Part shown: piece by piece, positions 23,007 to 33,599 of the stretch | How the letters are laid out: each line of letters opens with the position of its first letter | Position numbering within the stretch: position 1 is the stretch's first letter | The notes under the pieces: model-generated | The model's database searches: none | Told to the model about the DNA's origin: nothing | The model's input: only the letters and a program-made list of their open reading frames with translations | Assembly: GCA_021018995.1 (NCBI GenBank) | Contig: CM037590.1 | Location: 84,662,097-84,726,096, forward strand | Source of the DNA: Chloranthus sessilifolius | Taxonomy: Eukaryota > Streptophyta > Magnoliopsida > Chloranthales > Chloranthaceae | Direction: 5' to 3' | DNA length: 64,000 bases | Made by a program: the position numbers and the translations under genes

Positions 23007-23296
23007 ATTGTTGGATCATGGCACAGGGGTGAGTTGGATCCTTTCTCCTCTTTGGTGATAATGTAGCCATTGGACAGGATTTCTATAGCAGTAGATCTGA
23101 GTTTGAGTTTTAAGACCCATCAGATCTGTACCTAGTAGCTTACTTCTCACCCTTTTATATTTATTTTCTCACACTCCATTCTTCCCAACCATTTCTATAG
23201 TTTAGGCATTAGGTTACCTCAGGATTTAGAAAATAGTGACCTTAAATCCCCTTCAAATTAGGATTGCCAGATCTGTAGCCAGATCTGGAGGGCCAA

Positions 23297-24722
23297 TACC
23301 TGGTTAGCTACTCTCCCAAACAATAGCATTACTTCTTGGAAAGACCTACAGACAAGATTTTTGACCAAATTTTTTCCAGAGATCAAAACCAGCCAGTTGA
23401 GGAAAGCAATACTTGCTTTTGCCCAATCCCCAACTGAGGATTTTAATCAATCCTGGGACAGATTTATGGAGATGCTCAAACAATGTCCCCACCACAAGAT
23501 CCCTGACTGGCAGCTTGTCCAGAGCTTCTATAATGGGATTGATGAGAAAAGTAGAGACATGGTAGATGAAGCTGATGAGGCATGGGACATGTTCGAGGTT
23601 ATCAGTGAGAATACTTTCCAAAAGGTGTCCTCATCAAGAACTGTTCAAGAGCCTTCTCCTAAGCTGGGGCTTGCTGAAACTTCCAAAGGAAAGATGTATG
23701 AAGTTAGGGGAAATGATGACCTGAGAATACAGATGGCCAATCTTTCTAATAAGTTTGATAAACTTTTAACTGTGGTGCAGCCCAGATTGGCTGCACAAGT
23801 GATGAAGGCATATGTCTGATATGCCAATCTCCACAACACACAGTGGAAGAGTACCCATTTACAGGGCAATATCCTGAGTATGTGATGGAACAAGCTGCTG
23901 CTGCCCAATCATTTGGCTAACAACAATCTGGTGGCTACAATAAACAACCATTTGGATACCAACACCAAAATGCTGGTTACCAATGGAGAGACCACCCAAA
24001 TTTGAGGTGGAGACAAAAAAATGATATGGAGCCACAACAGATGTTGGCCTTACCTCAAAGGCCACAACAATAATTTAACCAGGGATATGCCTTAAGGTCA
24101 AATTTCCAACATCAGCAGCAGCCTCAACAGTAAAATCAATTGGTAGCTCCTCTGCCTCAGCCCCGAAATGCTTCTTTTGATGATCAGGTTTTGACCTCAT
24201 TGCAAAGCCTTGGACCCTTGACTCAGACTGTGACTTCTCACAGTCAAAGCATAAAGAAAATAGAAGAGTAGCTTGGCCAAATAGCTAATGCCTTGGCCAA
24301 AAGAGAAGAGGGTAGGTTGCCAACCTAGCCAGTGGCCAACCCTAAGGGCCAATAATCGATTGGAGAAGGTTCCTCAAGTTTTAAGGGAGCTAATGCCATC
24401 ACAACCTTGAGGTCTGGCAGGCTGGTAGACAACTAGGTGAGAAAGGAACAAGGAGAGGTCATTCCCAAAGAATTGTCTAGTGAAAGTGAAAAGGATTTTG
24501 TTAGAGCACAGAGTCAAGAGTTGCCTGCTACCCTACAACAAGGGAAAAATAAAGAGGTTGTAGTTTAGCCTTAGCAGGAAATAAGAGATGAAAAAAGAAA
24601 AAAATAAAAGTTCAGTCATAGGCTTGCAGTTGAGGGACCAGCAGTACCTCAGTTGCCATTTCCTCAGGCTTTGAGTGGCCCTACCCCTTTTGATAAGGGG
24701 AATGCACAGATAGAGAAAATGT
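23297..24722 (+). pseudogene. gag: Athila B gag, N-terminus missing
   Basis: The frame begins in mid-protein at TWLATLPNNSITSWKDLQTR and runs through KFFPEIKTSQLRKAILAF, CPHHKIPDWQLVQSFYNGID and NKFDKLLTVV. A frameshift near 23810 leads into the zinc knuckle CLICQSPQHTVEEYP, in which the final Cys has become Tyr. Gln-rich and Pro-rich sequence with several TAG/TAA stops follows to 24720 (SGRLVDN, LPFPQALSG). Gag packages the RNA. The same domains in the same order occur in Athila A, where the N-terminus is kept. Codons CAG to TAG account for many of the stops. Confidence 0.88.
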
Positions 24723-25241
24723 TTGGAGGCCTTTAAGCAGGTAAAAATCAATTTGCCCCTGCTTGATGCAATCCGACAGGTCCCAGCCTATGCAAAATTT
24801 TTGAAAGACCTTTATACTCAGAAAAGGAAAGCTAGAGGCCATTTGTCTAAAAAGGTCTTTGCAACTGATACAGTTAATTCTGTATTAAACATGACAATGC
24901 CAGAGAAGTTGCAAGACCCAGGGATACCCACTATTCCCTGCATTATTGGAAACCACACAATTGAAAGGGCCCTTCTAGACCTTGGAGCCACTGTTAACCT
25001 GCTGCCATACAGTGTGTATCAGCAACTAGGTTTGGGGGAGCTAAAACCCACCCCCATTGTACTGTTAATGGCTGACAGGTCTAAAAGGAGACCCATGGGA
25101 GTGGTCGAGGATGTCTTAGTAGGGGTGGACAAGTTCTTCTACCCTGCGGACTTCCTTGTTTTGGACATGGGCTGCAATAAGAGTACATCCCCTATACTTG
25201 TCATTTTGGGCAGGCCATTCTTGGCCACTGCCAATACATGA
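24723..25241 (+). pseudogene. pol: Athila B protease region
   Basis: An open piece of 172 codons, set off by one-base frameshifts at both ends (near 24720 and 25238). FKQVKINLPLLDAIRQVPAY opens it, as in Athila A. The retropepsin motif reads RALLDLGATVNLLPYSVY (about residues 80-97), where Athila elements normally have [17 protein letters not shown] is the second conserved block. The enzyme would cut the Gag-Pol polyprotein. The frame then shifts at ANT, and the rest ([17 protein letters not shown]) is the beginning of the next frame. Confidence 0.9.
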
Positions 25242-28200
25242 TTCAATACAGGTCTGAGATCATGGAGGTAACTTTTGGTCATATGAAGGTTGAGCTTAAT
25301 GTGTACAACAATGCAAAGTACCCTCAGATGGACAATGAGGAATGCTTTGCAGTGGATGTACTAGAAGAAGTTGTTGAAGAAGAATTGCCCACTCTGCTGG
25401 AGTGGGGCAACATTGTCACAAGTTTAACTGAAGTTTGGAACATGGTAGAGGAAGGAAGCCCAGCTGTAATGCCAAAAGGCATGTCCACATTGAAGTTTTC
25501 TGTGGGCTTAGTGCAGCATTCCTTTTGGAAACCTATATTGCTACTCCTTCCTGAAACCAACAAACCACCAATCCTGCCATCCATCCAACAAGCCCCTGAT
25601 CTGGAACTCAAGAAGCTTTCAGAAACATTGAAATATGCTTTCCTTGAGAAAGATGAAAAATTTTCGATAATTATCTCCTCCTCTCTTACCAATGAGCAAG
25701 AGGAGGAATTACTAATAGTCTTGAGGAAGCATAAAAAGGCAATTGGCTGGACCATTACTGATCTAGGAGGGATAGATGCATCAAGCTATATGCATAGGAT
25801 CCATTTAGAGGAGGGCTCAACACCCTTCAGGGAAATACAGAGGAAATTGAATCCTCACATGCAGGAAGTGGACCTAAAAGAAATCATTAAATTGCTGGAT
25901 GTTGGAGTAATTTACCCCATTTCTGATTCTGAATGGGTGGCACCTATCCAGGTGGTGCCCAATCACTGCATAACAGTTATCTGGCCCGAGTCTGGAGAGC
26001 TGAGACCAGCCAGAGAGACCATTGGCTGGAGAGTTTGCATCGATTATCGAAAGCTCAACTCTAAGACCAGAAAAGACCACTTCCCTCTCCCCTTTATTGA
26101 TCAAATTTTGGATAAGTTGGCTGAAAAAGCTTTTTACTATTTTCTTGATGGGTACTCAGGGTACAACCAGATCTCTGTGCACCCTCTTGATCAAGAGAAA
26201 ACTACATTTACTTGTCCTTTTGGCACCTTTGCTTACCGAAGGATGCCTTTTAGGCTGTGTAATGCCCCAGGCACTTTTCAGAGGTGTTTGTATGTCATAT
26301 TCTCTGAAATGATTGATAAATTCTTAGAAATTTTTATGGATGATTTCTCTGTCTATGGGGACAGTTTTGGCCAATGTCTGCAACACCTCCACCTGGTCTT
26401 GCAAAGATGTGAGGAGACCAATTTGGTCTTAAGTTGGGAAAAGAGCCACTTCATGGTAACACAAGGTTTTGTGTTGGGCCATGTACTCTCTAAAGATGGA
26501 ATTGAGGTAGACAAGGCCAAGGTTGACCTCATTGCAAATTTTCCCCCTCCAAGGACAGTCAAACAAATCAGATCTTTCCTTGGACATGCTGGATTCTACA
26601 GGAGGTTCATCAAAGACTTCAGTAAAATTGCTAAGCCATTGTGCCATCTGCTCTGCCAGGATGTGCCCTTTGACTTTTCTGTTGAATGTCTTGAGGCTTT
26701 TGAAACTTTGAAGATTTGCCTCACCTCTGCCCCTGTACTCCAAACACCTGACTATACACTGCCCTTTGAGTTGATGTGTGATGCATCCGACTTGGCAATA
26801 GGTGCTATTTTGGGTCAGAGAAAAGATAAGCTGCCTGTGGTCATTGCCTATCTCAGCAAATTACTTGCTAAAGCTCAGCTGAATTATACCACAACTGAGA
26901 AAGAGCTTCTGGCAATGGTTTTTACTGTGGACAAATTTAGACCTTACCTACTTGGGTCTAAAACTATAATCTTCACTGACCACTCAACATTGAAGTACCT
27001 ATTGTCCAAGAAGGATGCTAAGCCCAGGCTGATTAGATGGATACTCCTGTTGCAGGAGTTTGACATTGAAATCAAGGACAAAAAGAGTGTGGAAAATATG
27101 GTGGCTGACTACTTGTCTAGAATTGTGTTGGAGAAATGTATTGACGATCCTACAAATAATGTCTTCCCGGATGAGCAATTGTTTGCCATCCAATCCTTGG
27201 TTCCTTGGTATGCACACATAGTCAATTATCTAGTTATAGGCAAGATTCCTGCCCATTGGACCAAAATAGACAAAGACCTATTTTTCTCACATGTCAAGTT
27301 CTTTTTCTGGGAGGAACCTTGCTTATACAAGTATTATGCAGACCAAATCATCTGAAAATGTATTCCAGAAAGTGATGTCCCCAGTATTTTGGCCATGTGC
27401 CATGAAAATGCCTGTGGAGGCCACTTTAGTGGAAGAAAAATAGCTGACAAAGTCTTATAGTGTGGGTTCTATTGGCCTTCTTTATTCAGAGATGCCAATA
27501 CACACTGCAGGACCTGTGAAAGATGTCAAAAATTAGGAGGGCTGTCCAAAAGAAACTCAATGCCTTTGCAGCCCATCCTTGTTGTGGAACTGTTTGATGT
27601 TTGGGGTATTGACTTCATGAGCCCCTTTCCTCTTTCAAATGATTATCATTTCATCTTAGTGGCAGTGGATTATGTTTCAAAATGGGTAGAAGCCATTGCC
27701 ACAAAAACTAATGATAATTAGGTTGTCCTCAAGTTTATAAAGCAGAATATTTTCTCAAGATTTGGCACCCCTAGAGCCATTATCAGTGATGGGGGTAGCC
27801 ATTTCTGCAATAGAAATTTTGAGAGCTTGCTCAAGAAATATTCTGTCAACCATAGGATTGCTACTCCCTACCACCCACAAACCAGTGGGCAAGTTGAAAT
27901 TTCTAATAAGGAGATTAAGCACATCCTTGAGAAGACTGTGAGGACTGACAGGAAAGATTGGGCTGACAAGCTAAATGATGCACTGTGGGCTTATAGGACT
28001 GCCTATAATACTCCCATTGGTATGATGTCCCCATTTAGACTGGTTTATGGCAAGGCTTGTCATCTCCTAGTAGAATTAGAACACAGGGCCTATTGGGCTA
28101 TCAAACATTTAAATTTAGACCTAACTTCTGCTGGTCATCACAGGTTGCTGCAACTGTCAAAATTGGATGAGCTAAGGATGGATGGGTATGCCAATGCCCA

Positions 28201-28501
28201 GATCTACAAGGAAAGGCCCAAAGCTTTCTTTGACAAGGGTCTGTTGAGAAAGAACTTCATGGCTGGTGACAAGGTTTGGTTGTTTAACTCCAAACTTAAA
28301 TTTTTTCCTGGCAAGTTGAAATCCAGATGGGAAGGTCCCTACATTGTCATGAGTGTTTCCCCATCTGGTACTGTGGAAATCAAGGATCCTAAGTCTTGAA
28401 GAACCTTGAAGGTGAATGGTCAGAGGCTTAAGCCTTGTTTTGAAAAACATGCTGAACCCATAGACACCATTCACTTCCAAGGGGACCCTTCATTAAACTG
28501 A
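25242..28501 (+). pseudogene. pol: Athila B reverse transcriptase, RNase H and integrase
   Basis: One frame runs from 25242 to a TGA at 28499 with four internal stops (27353 TGA, 27458 TAG, 27719 TAG, 28397 TGA) and no frameshift. [54 protein letters not shown], catalytic [13 protein letters not shown] near 26329-26367, [17 protein letters not shown]. RNase [44 protein letters not shown], all four acidic positions present. IN: H/C residues in CHENACGGHF and [35 protein letters not shown], then [15 protein letters not shown]. The replication enzymes are nearly intact, and at least three of the four stops look like single C-to-T changes. Confidence 0.95.
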
Positions 28502-29553
28502 TCCACAGGTGTGTCAATATTGTATCATATGTACTTTGGTTTTATTAGATTTGTCTTGCTTTCTTTTGTTCAAATTCTCTAGGAAATTTTAGTGGCCCCA
28601 CTTGAATCTGGACCTGTCTGGTTTGAATTTTTTTTACTTGGTTTGATGATTACTGCTCTTGGATTGATTATTTTTGATTGAATGCATAATGTGGGAGGGT
28701 GATTTTTGTTGTCTTTGCTTGAATGATTGATTTTAATGTGTCTGGAGGTACCCATGGTGAGAGTCAGGCCTAGGGTTCAGCCACAGTACAAATGGAAAGG
28801 GCAGAACTGAGAGCACATGCTCTATGTTTACTACTTTGCTGTCGCTAGGTTCAAAAGGAGGCCTGAGAGACTCGCGCAGTTCACATAGAACCATTCAATA
28901 GCTGTCGCGAGATTCAAGTACACTTGACAACCTCTCGCACTATCCAAATAAGCATTTCACTAGCTGTCACGAGGTTCAGCAGGAAGCCTGAGAGACTCTC
29001 GCGCAATTCAAAAAGAATACTTCATTAGTTGCCGCGAGATTCAAAGGCTGTCGCGAGATTCAAAGTGAACCTCAGAGCTTTTCGCACAATCCAAATGGAG
29101 ACCTGGGAGCCTCTCACGCAATTCACATGGAATTCTTCACATACTGTCGCGCGCTCCAAGGTCAACCTAGGAGATTGTCGCGCAATCCAAGTTGAATAGC
29201 ACCTTCGCTAGGTTCATTTCCAATCTTGCGACCAATTTTTTTCAAAGCGCGCCAAGCTTCGCGATAAGTATTTTAACCCCGCGCTTGTCTCCATTTCCAA
29301 TACTCTCTTCCTTCTTCACCCTGCGAAACCCTAGCTTCCGACGCTCTTCTACCTCTCTCCTCCAGCATCCACTCTACAACCTATCATTCACACAAGGAAT
29401 CTATAGATTTGTTCCTAGCATCACCCCCATCTATTGCCCTCTGCTCAGAGATCTCGTGGTGCCCTGTGCGACAGATCGAACCAAACCCTAGGATTTTAGG
29501 GTAGGCACTCAAATATTAATCTCCCTTTCTCATCTTTCAAGGTAGAAGTTGTA
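28502..29553 (+). repeat. Spacer between IN and env-position ORF, with CGCGCAG-type motif cluster
   Basis: The first 350 bases hold no gene or clear repeat. From 28865 to about 29275 the motifs TCGCGCAGTTCA, TGTCGCGAGATTCAA and their variants recur every 25-40 bases, the same type as in this element's own U3. The cluster ends about 280 bases before the start of the env-position ORF at 29554. Confidence 0.75.
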
Positions 29554-32500
29554 ATGGCCCCTAAGAGTGCACCAAAGAAAAGGGGCAAGGATAAGGCCCT
29601 GGTTGAGACCACTCCTAAGAAGGCCAAGACTTCAAAGGCACCTAAAAAAGGGAAGGAAGTGGTTGAGGAGGTGGAGGAGCCAACCCCTGAGTTTTCTACT
29701 CCTTTAGAGCTCATGGCTTCAATCCCCTTGGAGCCTGAAGTAGCTTTTGGCCTGCCATTCTTTGAGAAGGAGCCTCTCTCTGCCCCTGCCATTCAATTTA
29801 TGAGCAAGGCTGGCCTGACAACCTTGATGAGAGGAATTCCAGCACTAGCCTACCCTAGGCTAGTGCAACTATTTTATTAGCACATCAGGGTAATCAAGGA
29901 CAAAGATGGGCAATCGTGTTTTCTAGTGCTAATTGACGATTTTGAGATGTTAGTGAGCCCCAAAGTGATTGCATAAGTATTGGGCATCCCAGCCGCATTC
30001 GACCCTAGCTGTGGATATGGCCCCCCCTGAGTGCCTCAATTGATACAATTGCAAGGGCTTTGACTAGAGGATTAAAGGCCTCAGGGGATTCAATCAGAAG
30101 AAGAGAATTGGAGCCTGAACTCCTCTTCATTGACCAAGTCCTGAGAAAGAACATTTACTGCTCAGGACATTAGCAGGAGAGGAGAGCTCCCATTGTAGAT
30201 GCTGTCTATTCTTTCTCTCTAGGCCATGGCTTCCATGCAGCCTGGTTAATGTTTGAAGCTATGAAAAGATCTGGTGGAGAAGTTAGGGCAGAACAAGAAA
30301 CCTCACACACTCCCCTATGCCAGAGTCATTACCAAACTGCTACTGAAGGGTGGGTACAAGATAGTAAAAATAGAGGGGACTACCACCCTTGCCCCTACCA
30401 AGCAAGCTGCTGAGGCTCAGGCCCCTCCCAAGCAAGCTGCTGAGGAAGCTGTCCCAAGGTTTACCCTTGCTACCAAAGAGGTGCTCCAAGAGCCTGTCAT
30501 TACCACTGCTGTAGCAGCCACCTCAGCTCCCCAACCTTTTACTCCAGGATCCCCTATCCTGACCACATCTCCTACTCCATCTCTTTCTCACCCTCCTCTG
30601 TCCTCATTATCTATGCCCACTCCCCCTTCACCTGTGATTGGTACTTGGGAGGACACCACCCCCCATGTCAGCCCCTCCCCATCCCCTACCCTACCTCAAT
30701 ACACAGCCCCAATCCCCCATCATCTTCATATAAACCTGACAGCCCTCCACTCATTTCCTACAAGAAAAGGAAAACTACTGAGAAAACCCCCACCATCTCC
30801 CAGACACCACCCACAATCCCTTTTATCCCCACTGACACACCTCACCTTGAAGAAGACACCACTCCAGCCATGCCTACCACATCCCCATTCCCAGACATTG
30901 ACTTAAACCTTAACACAACCACAGGATTCCAAGCCTTTATGGCTAGTTTTCTTGACACCATGCCAAGCCACTACACCCCCCTCCCAGACTCCCCAATTAC
31001 ATTACCACATCACTCACCAGAACCCCAATCTCCCCCTCCTTTCACTTTCCATCATGCACCTTCCTCGCCCTTTCAACCTGTGCCATCTTCTACACAAACT
31101 CAACCTCCCAGCCCAGACACATTGACACTCATCCTCTCCCTCATCCAAGATATCCAATCCCAACTATCCACCACTACACACCCAGGACCAGATGCTGACT
31201 GAACTCACATCCAATAAATCCACCCTACAGACATTAACCAACCCACCCATCCCTCCACAATCCACTTTAACCCCTTGGTCCTTTCCCCTGACTCACAACC
31301 CCCCACACCACCAACAATCCCTTTAATCTCCACAATCCCACCATTGTCTTTCATACCTTTCACCATTCCCATTTTCCCTCCCCCATCACCCCCTACTCCT
31401 AGTGAGCCTACCCCATTTTCCTTTCCCCCCATGCCTTCCATCCCACCTCTTATCCTATCCCCTCCAACATACACTGACAAACAGACCCAGAACCTATCCC
31501 CCTCCCCCAATAACTAGATTTACCCACTGTTCACTCCACTCCCCCCACCCAGGACCAATCACAGTTTGCTCCTTCCACTTCCTCTCTGCCTATAGCACCC
31601 AAACATTTTTTTTACATCTCCCCTTACCTCACCATCCTCCATGCCATGAGGGATAATTCCTACCTTCGAAAGGATGTCCTGAGGGGCATGGCCAAACTTT
31701 AACAGTCCATTGAGACCCCCTTGCTATAGCAGATTGATGAAATGAAGGAAGCCCACAGAAAGCAACTACTGGGCATCTCCCTGGGGTGGACTAACATATT
31801 GGAGGCCTATCAGAAGGCCTAATCTATAGCTGCTTATCATCAGCTAAATCTGGAGTTGGAGAAAGCCAACACTGCTGCAGAGAAGATGAAAGTAAGACTT
31901 TTCGAAAAGAGGCTCAACAATGCCCAGGAGATCTTTAGACTGCAAAAGGAAATTCATGAAACAGACCTCTTCAAAGCCAAAATCCAGATAGCCTCATTGG
32001 AAGCTGCATTGGCTGCTGCCAGAACTGCAGCTCAGTAGCCCACCCCACTCTCTATCTGCATGCAAGACCCTGAGCCTAAAGCTACTCCAGCGTCAGCTGT
32101 CTAGTCTGAGGAGGCACAACCAAAGGACCCTACTGCCCCTCCTTCATCACCTCCTACAGAGCAACCGCCACCTACCAAGACCCCTGCCGCACCTACTACA
32201 GAGCAAACTTATCCTAAACAAAGGAAAGTCACTGGTAAGAGGACTGCTTACATAGCAGCCTCTATTAAAATTACCAAAGAGCCAGCTGCCCAGTCTGAGG
32301 AGGAAAAATTCTCTAGCCAGCCATAGCCCAAAGTAAAAGGGAAGTCCCCAGTAGCCCCCATTGAGGAAGACAAAGGCAAATCCCCTATGGTCCCCCCTGA
32401 ACCCAAACCAGAAAGATGAGGGTGAGGGCACCAAGGGCTCCAACCATGAAGAAACCCCCACAGCCAAAGCAACCAAGGCAGCAAAAGAAAAAGTACCCAA

Positions 32501-32640
32501 CTGAGAAGAAACTCAGGAAGAAAAAGACCAAAGCTCCATCAGATAGAATCAAGTCTAAGCCTAGTTCTGAGAGCAAAGCTGAAATGAGGAAACATGCCAA
32601 ACAGATGGGTTGGGACTAGTTCACAGATTCAGATTCCTCC
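29554..32640 (+). pseudogene. Athila env-position ORF of B (broken)
   Basis: The start MAPKSAPKKRGKDKALVET is basic and nuclear-signal-like, rich in KKAK-type blocks. The conserved middle domain begins at FEKEPLSAPAIQFMSKAG and YPRLVQLFY, followed after a stop at 29878 by FLVLIDDFEMLVSPKVIA. From about 30350 the protein becomes strongly Pro/Ser/Thr-rich (frame changes near 30720 and 31200), then an Ala/Glu/Lys heptad-like stretch (MEKANTAAEKMKVRLFEKRL, 31856 on) suggests a coiled coil, and the end is very basic (KKPPQPKQPRQQKKK). I see no clear membrane span. This family occupies the env place in Athila elements, but its function is unknown. At least six stops or shifts break it. Confidence 0.8.
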
Positions 32641-33024
32641 TCCTCTTAGAACCTAGATTGTAGATTAAGCTTTTTGTACCTTCGCACTTCTTTTCTAGTT
32701 ATTGTAATTACAATTGTACATGTTTTTCCAAGTTAAGAGAATTTTTTTTCTTTTTGTATATTAATTTATGTGCCATATTTGTTCTGTGTGTTTATTTATT
32801 TATTTATTTTAATTTACTGTAGTTTTCATATTGTTCACTTTTGTCAGTAACATGGGAGTTGAATTTAGGGAGGCTATTCTCATTTGAAATAGGAATCCAT
32901 GTGAAGGGTAGATGTAGATGGCAACTGAGTGGATGCATGACATTGTGCACATACAGGCCTCACACAAATGGTGCACAGAGGTCGACTGTTGATCTCGATC
33001 AAGGGGTTAAAATGGACACATTTT

Positions 33025-33135
33025 CATAGTCGTGGGCCATGTCAGAGCTTGCTCGCGGAGTCTTGAGCACGCGCAAAGCAGAATTCCACATCTTCCAGTG
33101 TGCAGCTGCGCGATACACGGGATCACCTTAAATAC
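33025..33135 (+). promoter_or_regulatory. Short CGCG motif group and TTAAATA box before the small ORF of B
   Basis: TTGCTCGCGGAGT, CACGCGCAAAGC and GCTGCGCGATAC stand within 90 bases and are followed by TTAAATAC at 33128. A second TTAAATA is at 33289-33295, 67 bases before the ATG. Promoter activity is inferred from the arrangement only. Confidence 0.4.
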
Positions 33136-33362
33136 AAAGGCTAAATTTAGACCATCATTTAGTGTGAGCTCTCTTTTCCCATAATCAGTTGTGCGATTCA
33201 TCATTCCCCGAACACTCACAATTTATTGCCAAGCTTGGAAAGGGACAAAACTTTAATATGCCAATTCATTTTCCACCGTCCAAGTATTTTAAATACGAAG
33301 TTAGTTCGTCTTCATCTCATCCTTTCTCTTCTAACCCTACCAGTTCGGCCCTCCTCATAACC

Positions 33363-33599
33363 ATGGTGAATGACAAACCCAACGAGTTCCCAAACAAATT
33401 CTATCCTATGTGGTTGGACCCCCCACAGCCTAAGGAGCCGGACCCATTACAATTTCTTTGGGATGAGTATGAAGAGGTCCAGAGGATCTTGGCCAAGGAG
33501 GAGAAGAAAAAGGAGAAGAGAGAGAAGAAGAAAAAAATTGCCCCACCTGCATCTCCCCCACCATCTTCCTCAAACCCTCCACCATTGATTCCCCCTTGA
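33363..33599 (+). CDS. Small conserved Athila 3' ORF (79 codons)
   Basis: I do not recognise this gene. The frame from ATG 33363 (in the context ACCATGG) to TGA is open; it extends upstream to 33189, but homology with Athila A begins at this ATG. The N-terminal half holds KPxxxPxKFxPxW and EPxPLxFxW; the middle DEYEEVQRILAKEEKKKEKR is a likely short charged helix; the end is Pro/Ser-rich. The homolog in Athila A (41496-41786, minus) keeps the same three parts at the same place, after the pol/env region and before the 3' UTR, although A has lost RT, IN and the env-position ORF. The upstream TTAAATA box is at the same distance in both. Expression and role are unknown; it could also be a leftover of a longer protein. 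Confidence 0.65.
   Translation: MVNDKPNEFPNKFYPMWLDPPQPKEPDPLQFLWDEYEEVQRILAKEEKKKEKREKKKKIAPPASPPPSSSNPPPLIPP

Larger units (their letters stand above)
21067..23296 (+). repeat. 5' LTR of Athila B, 3' end deleted
   Basis: Collinear with 35686-37935. The match stops just after the AGATCTGGAGGGCC block, and the sequence passes within a few bases into gag (TGGTTAGCTACTCTCCC). About 220 bases of LTR, the primer-binding site and the leader are gone. The TATA box is at 22044-22050. Confidence 0.92.

Noticed and set aside
25324..25755. Open frames of 100-143 codons on the minus strand of the Athila B pol
   Set aside because: Antisense shadows of pol with no family resemblance; the plus strand shows complete RT and RNase H motifs.
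30274..31656. Long Pro/Ser-rich frames looking like an extensin or cell-wall gene
   Set aside because: They lie in frame-shifted continuation of the env-position ORF of Athila B, with no signal peptide, and both ends join the retroelement protein.
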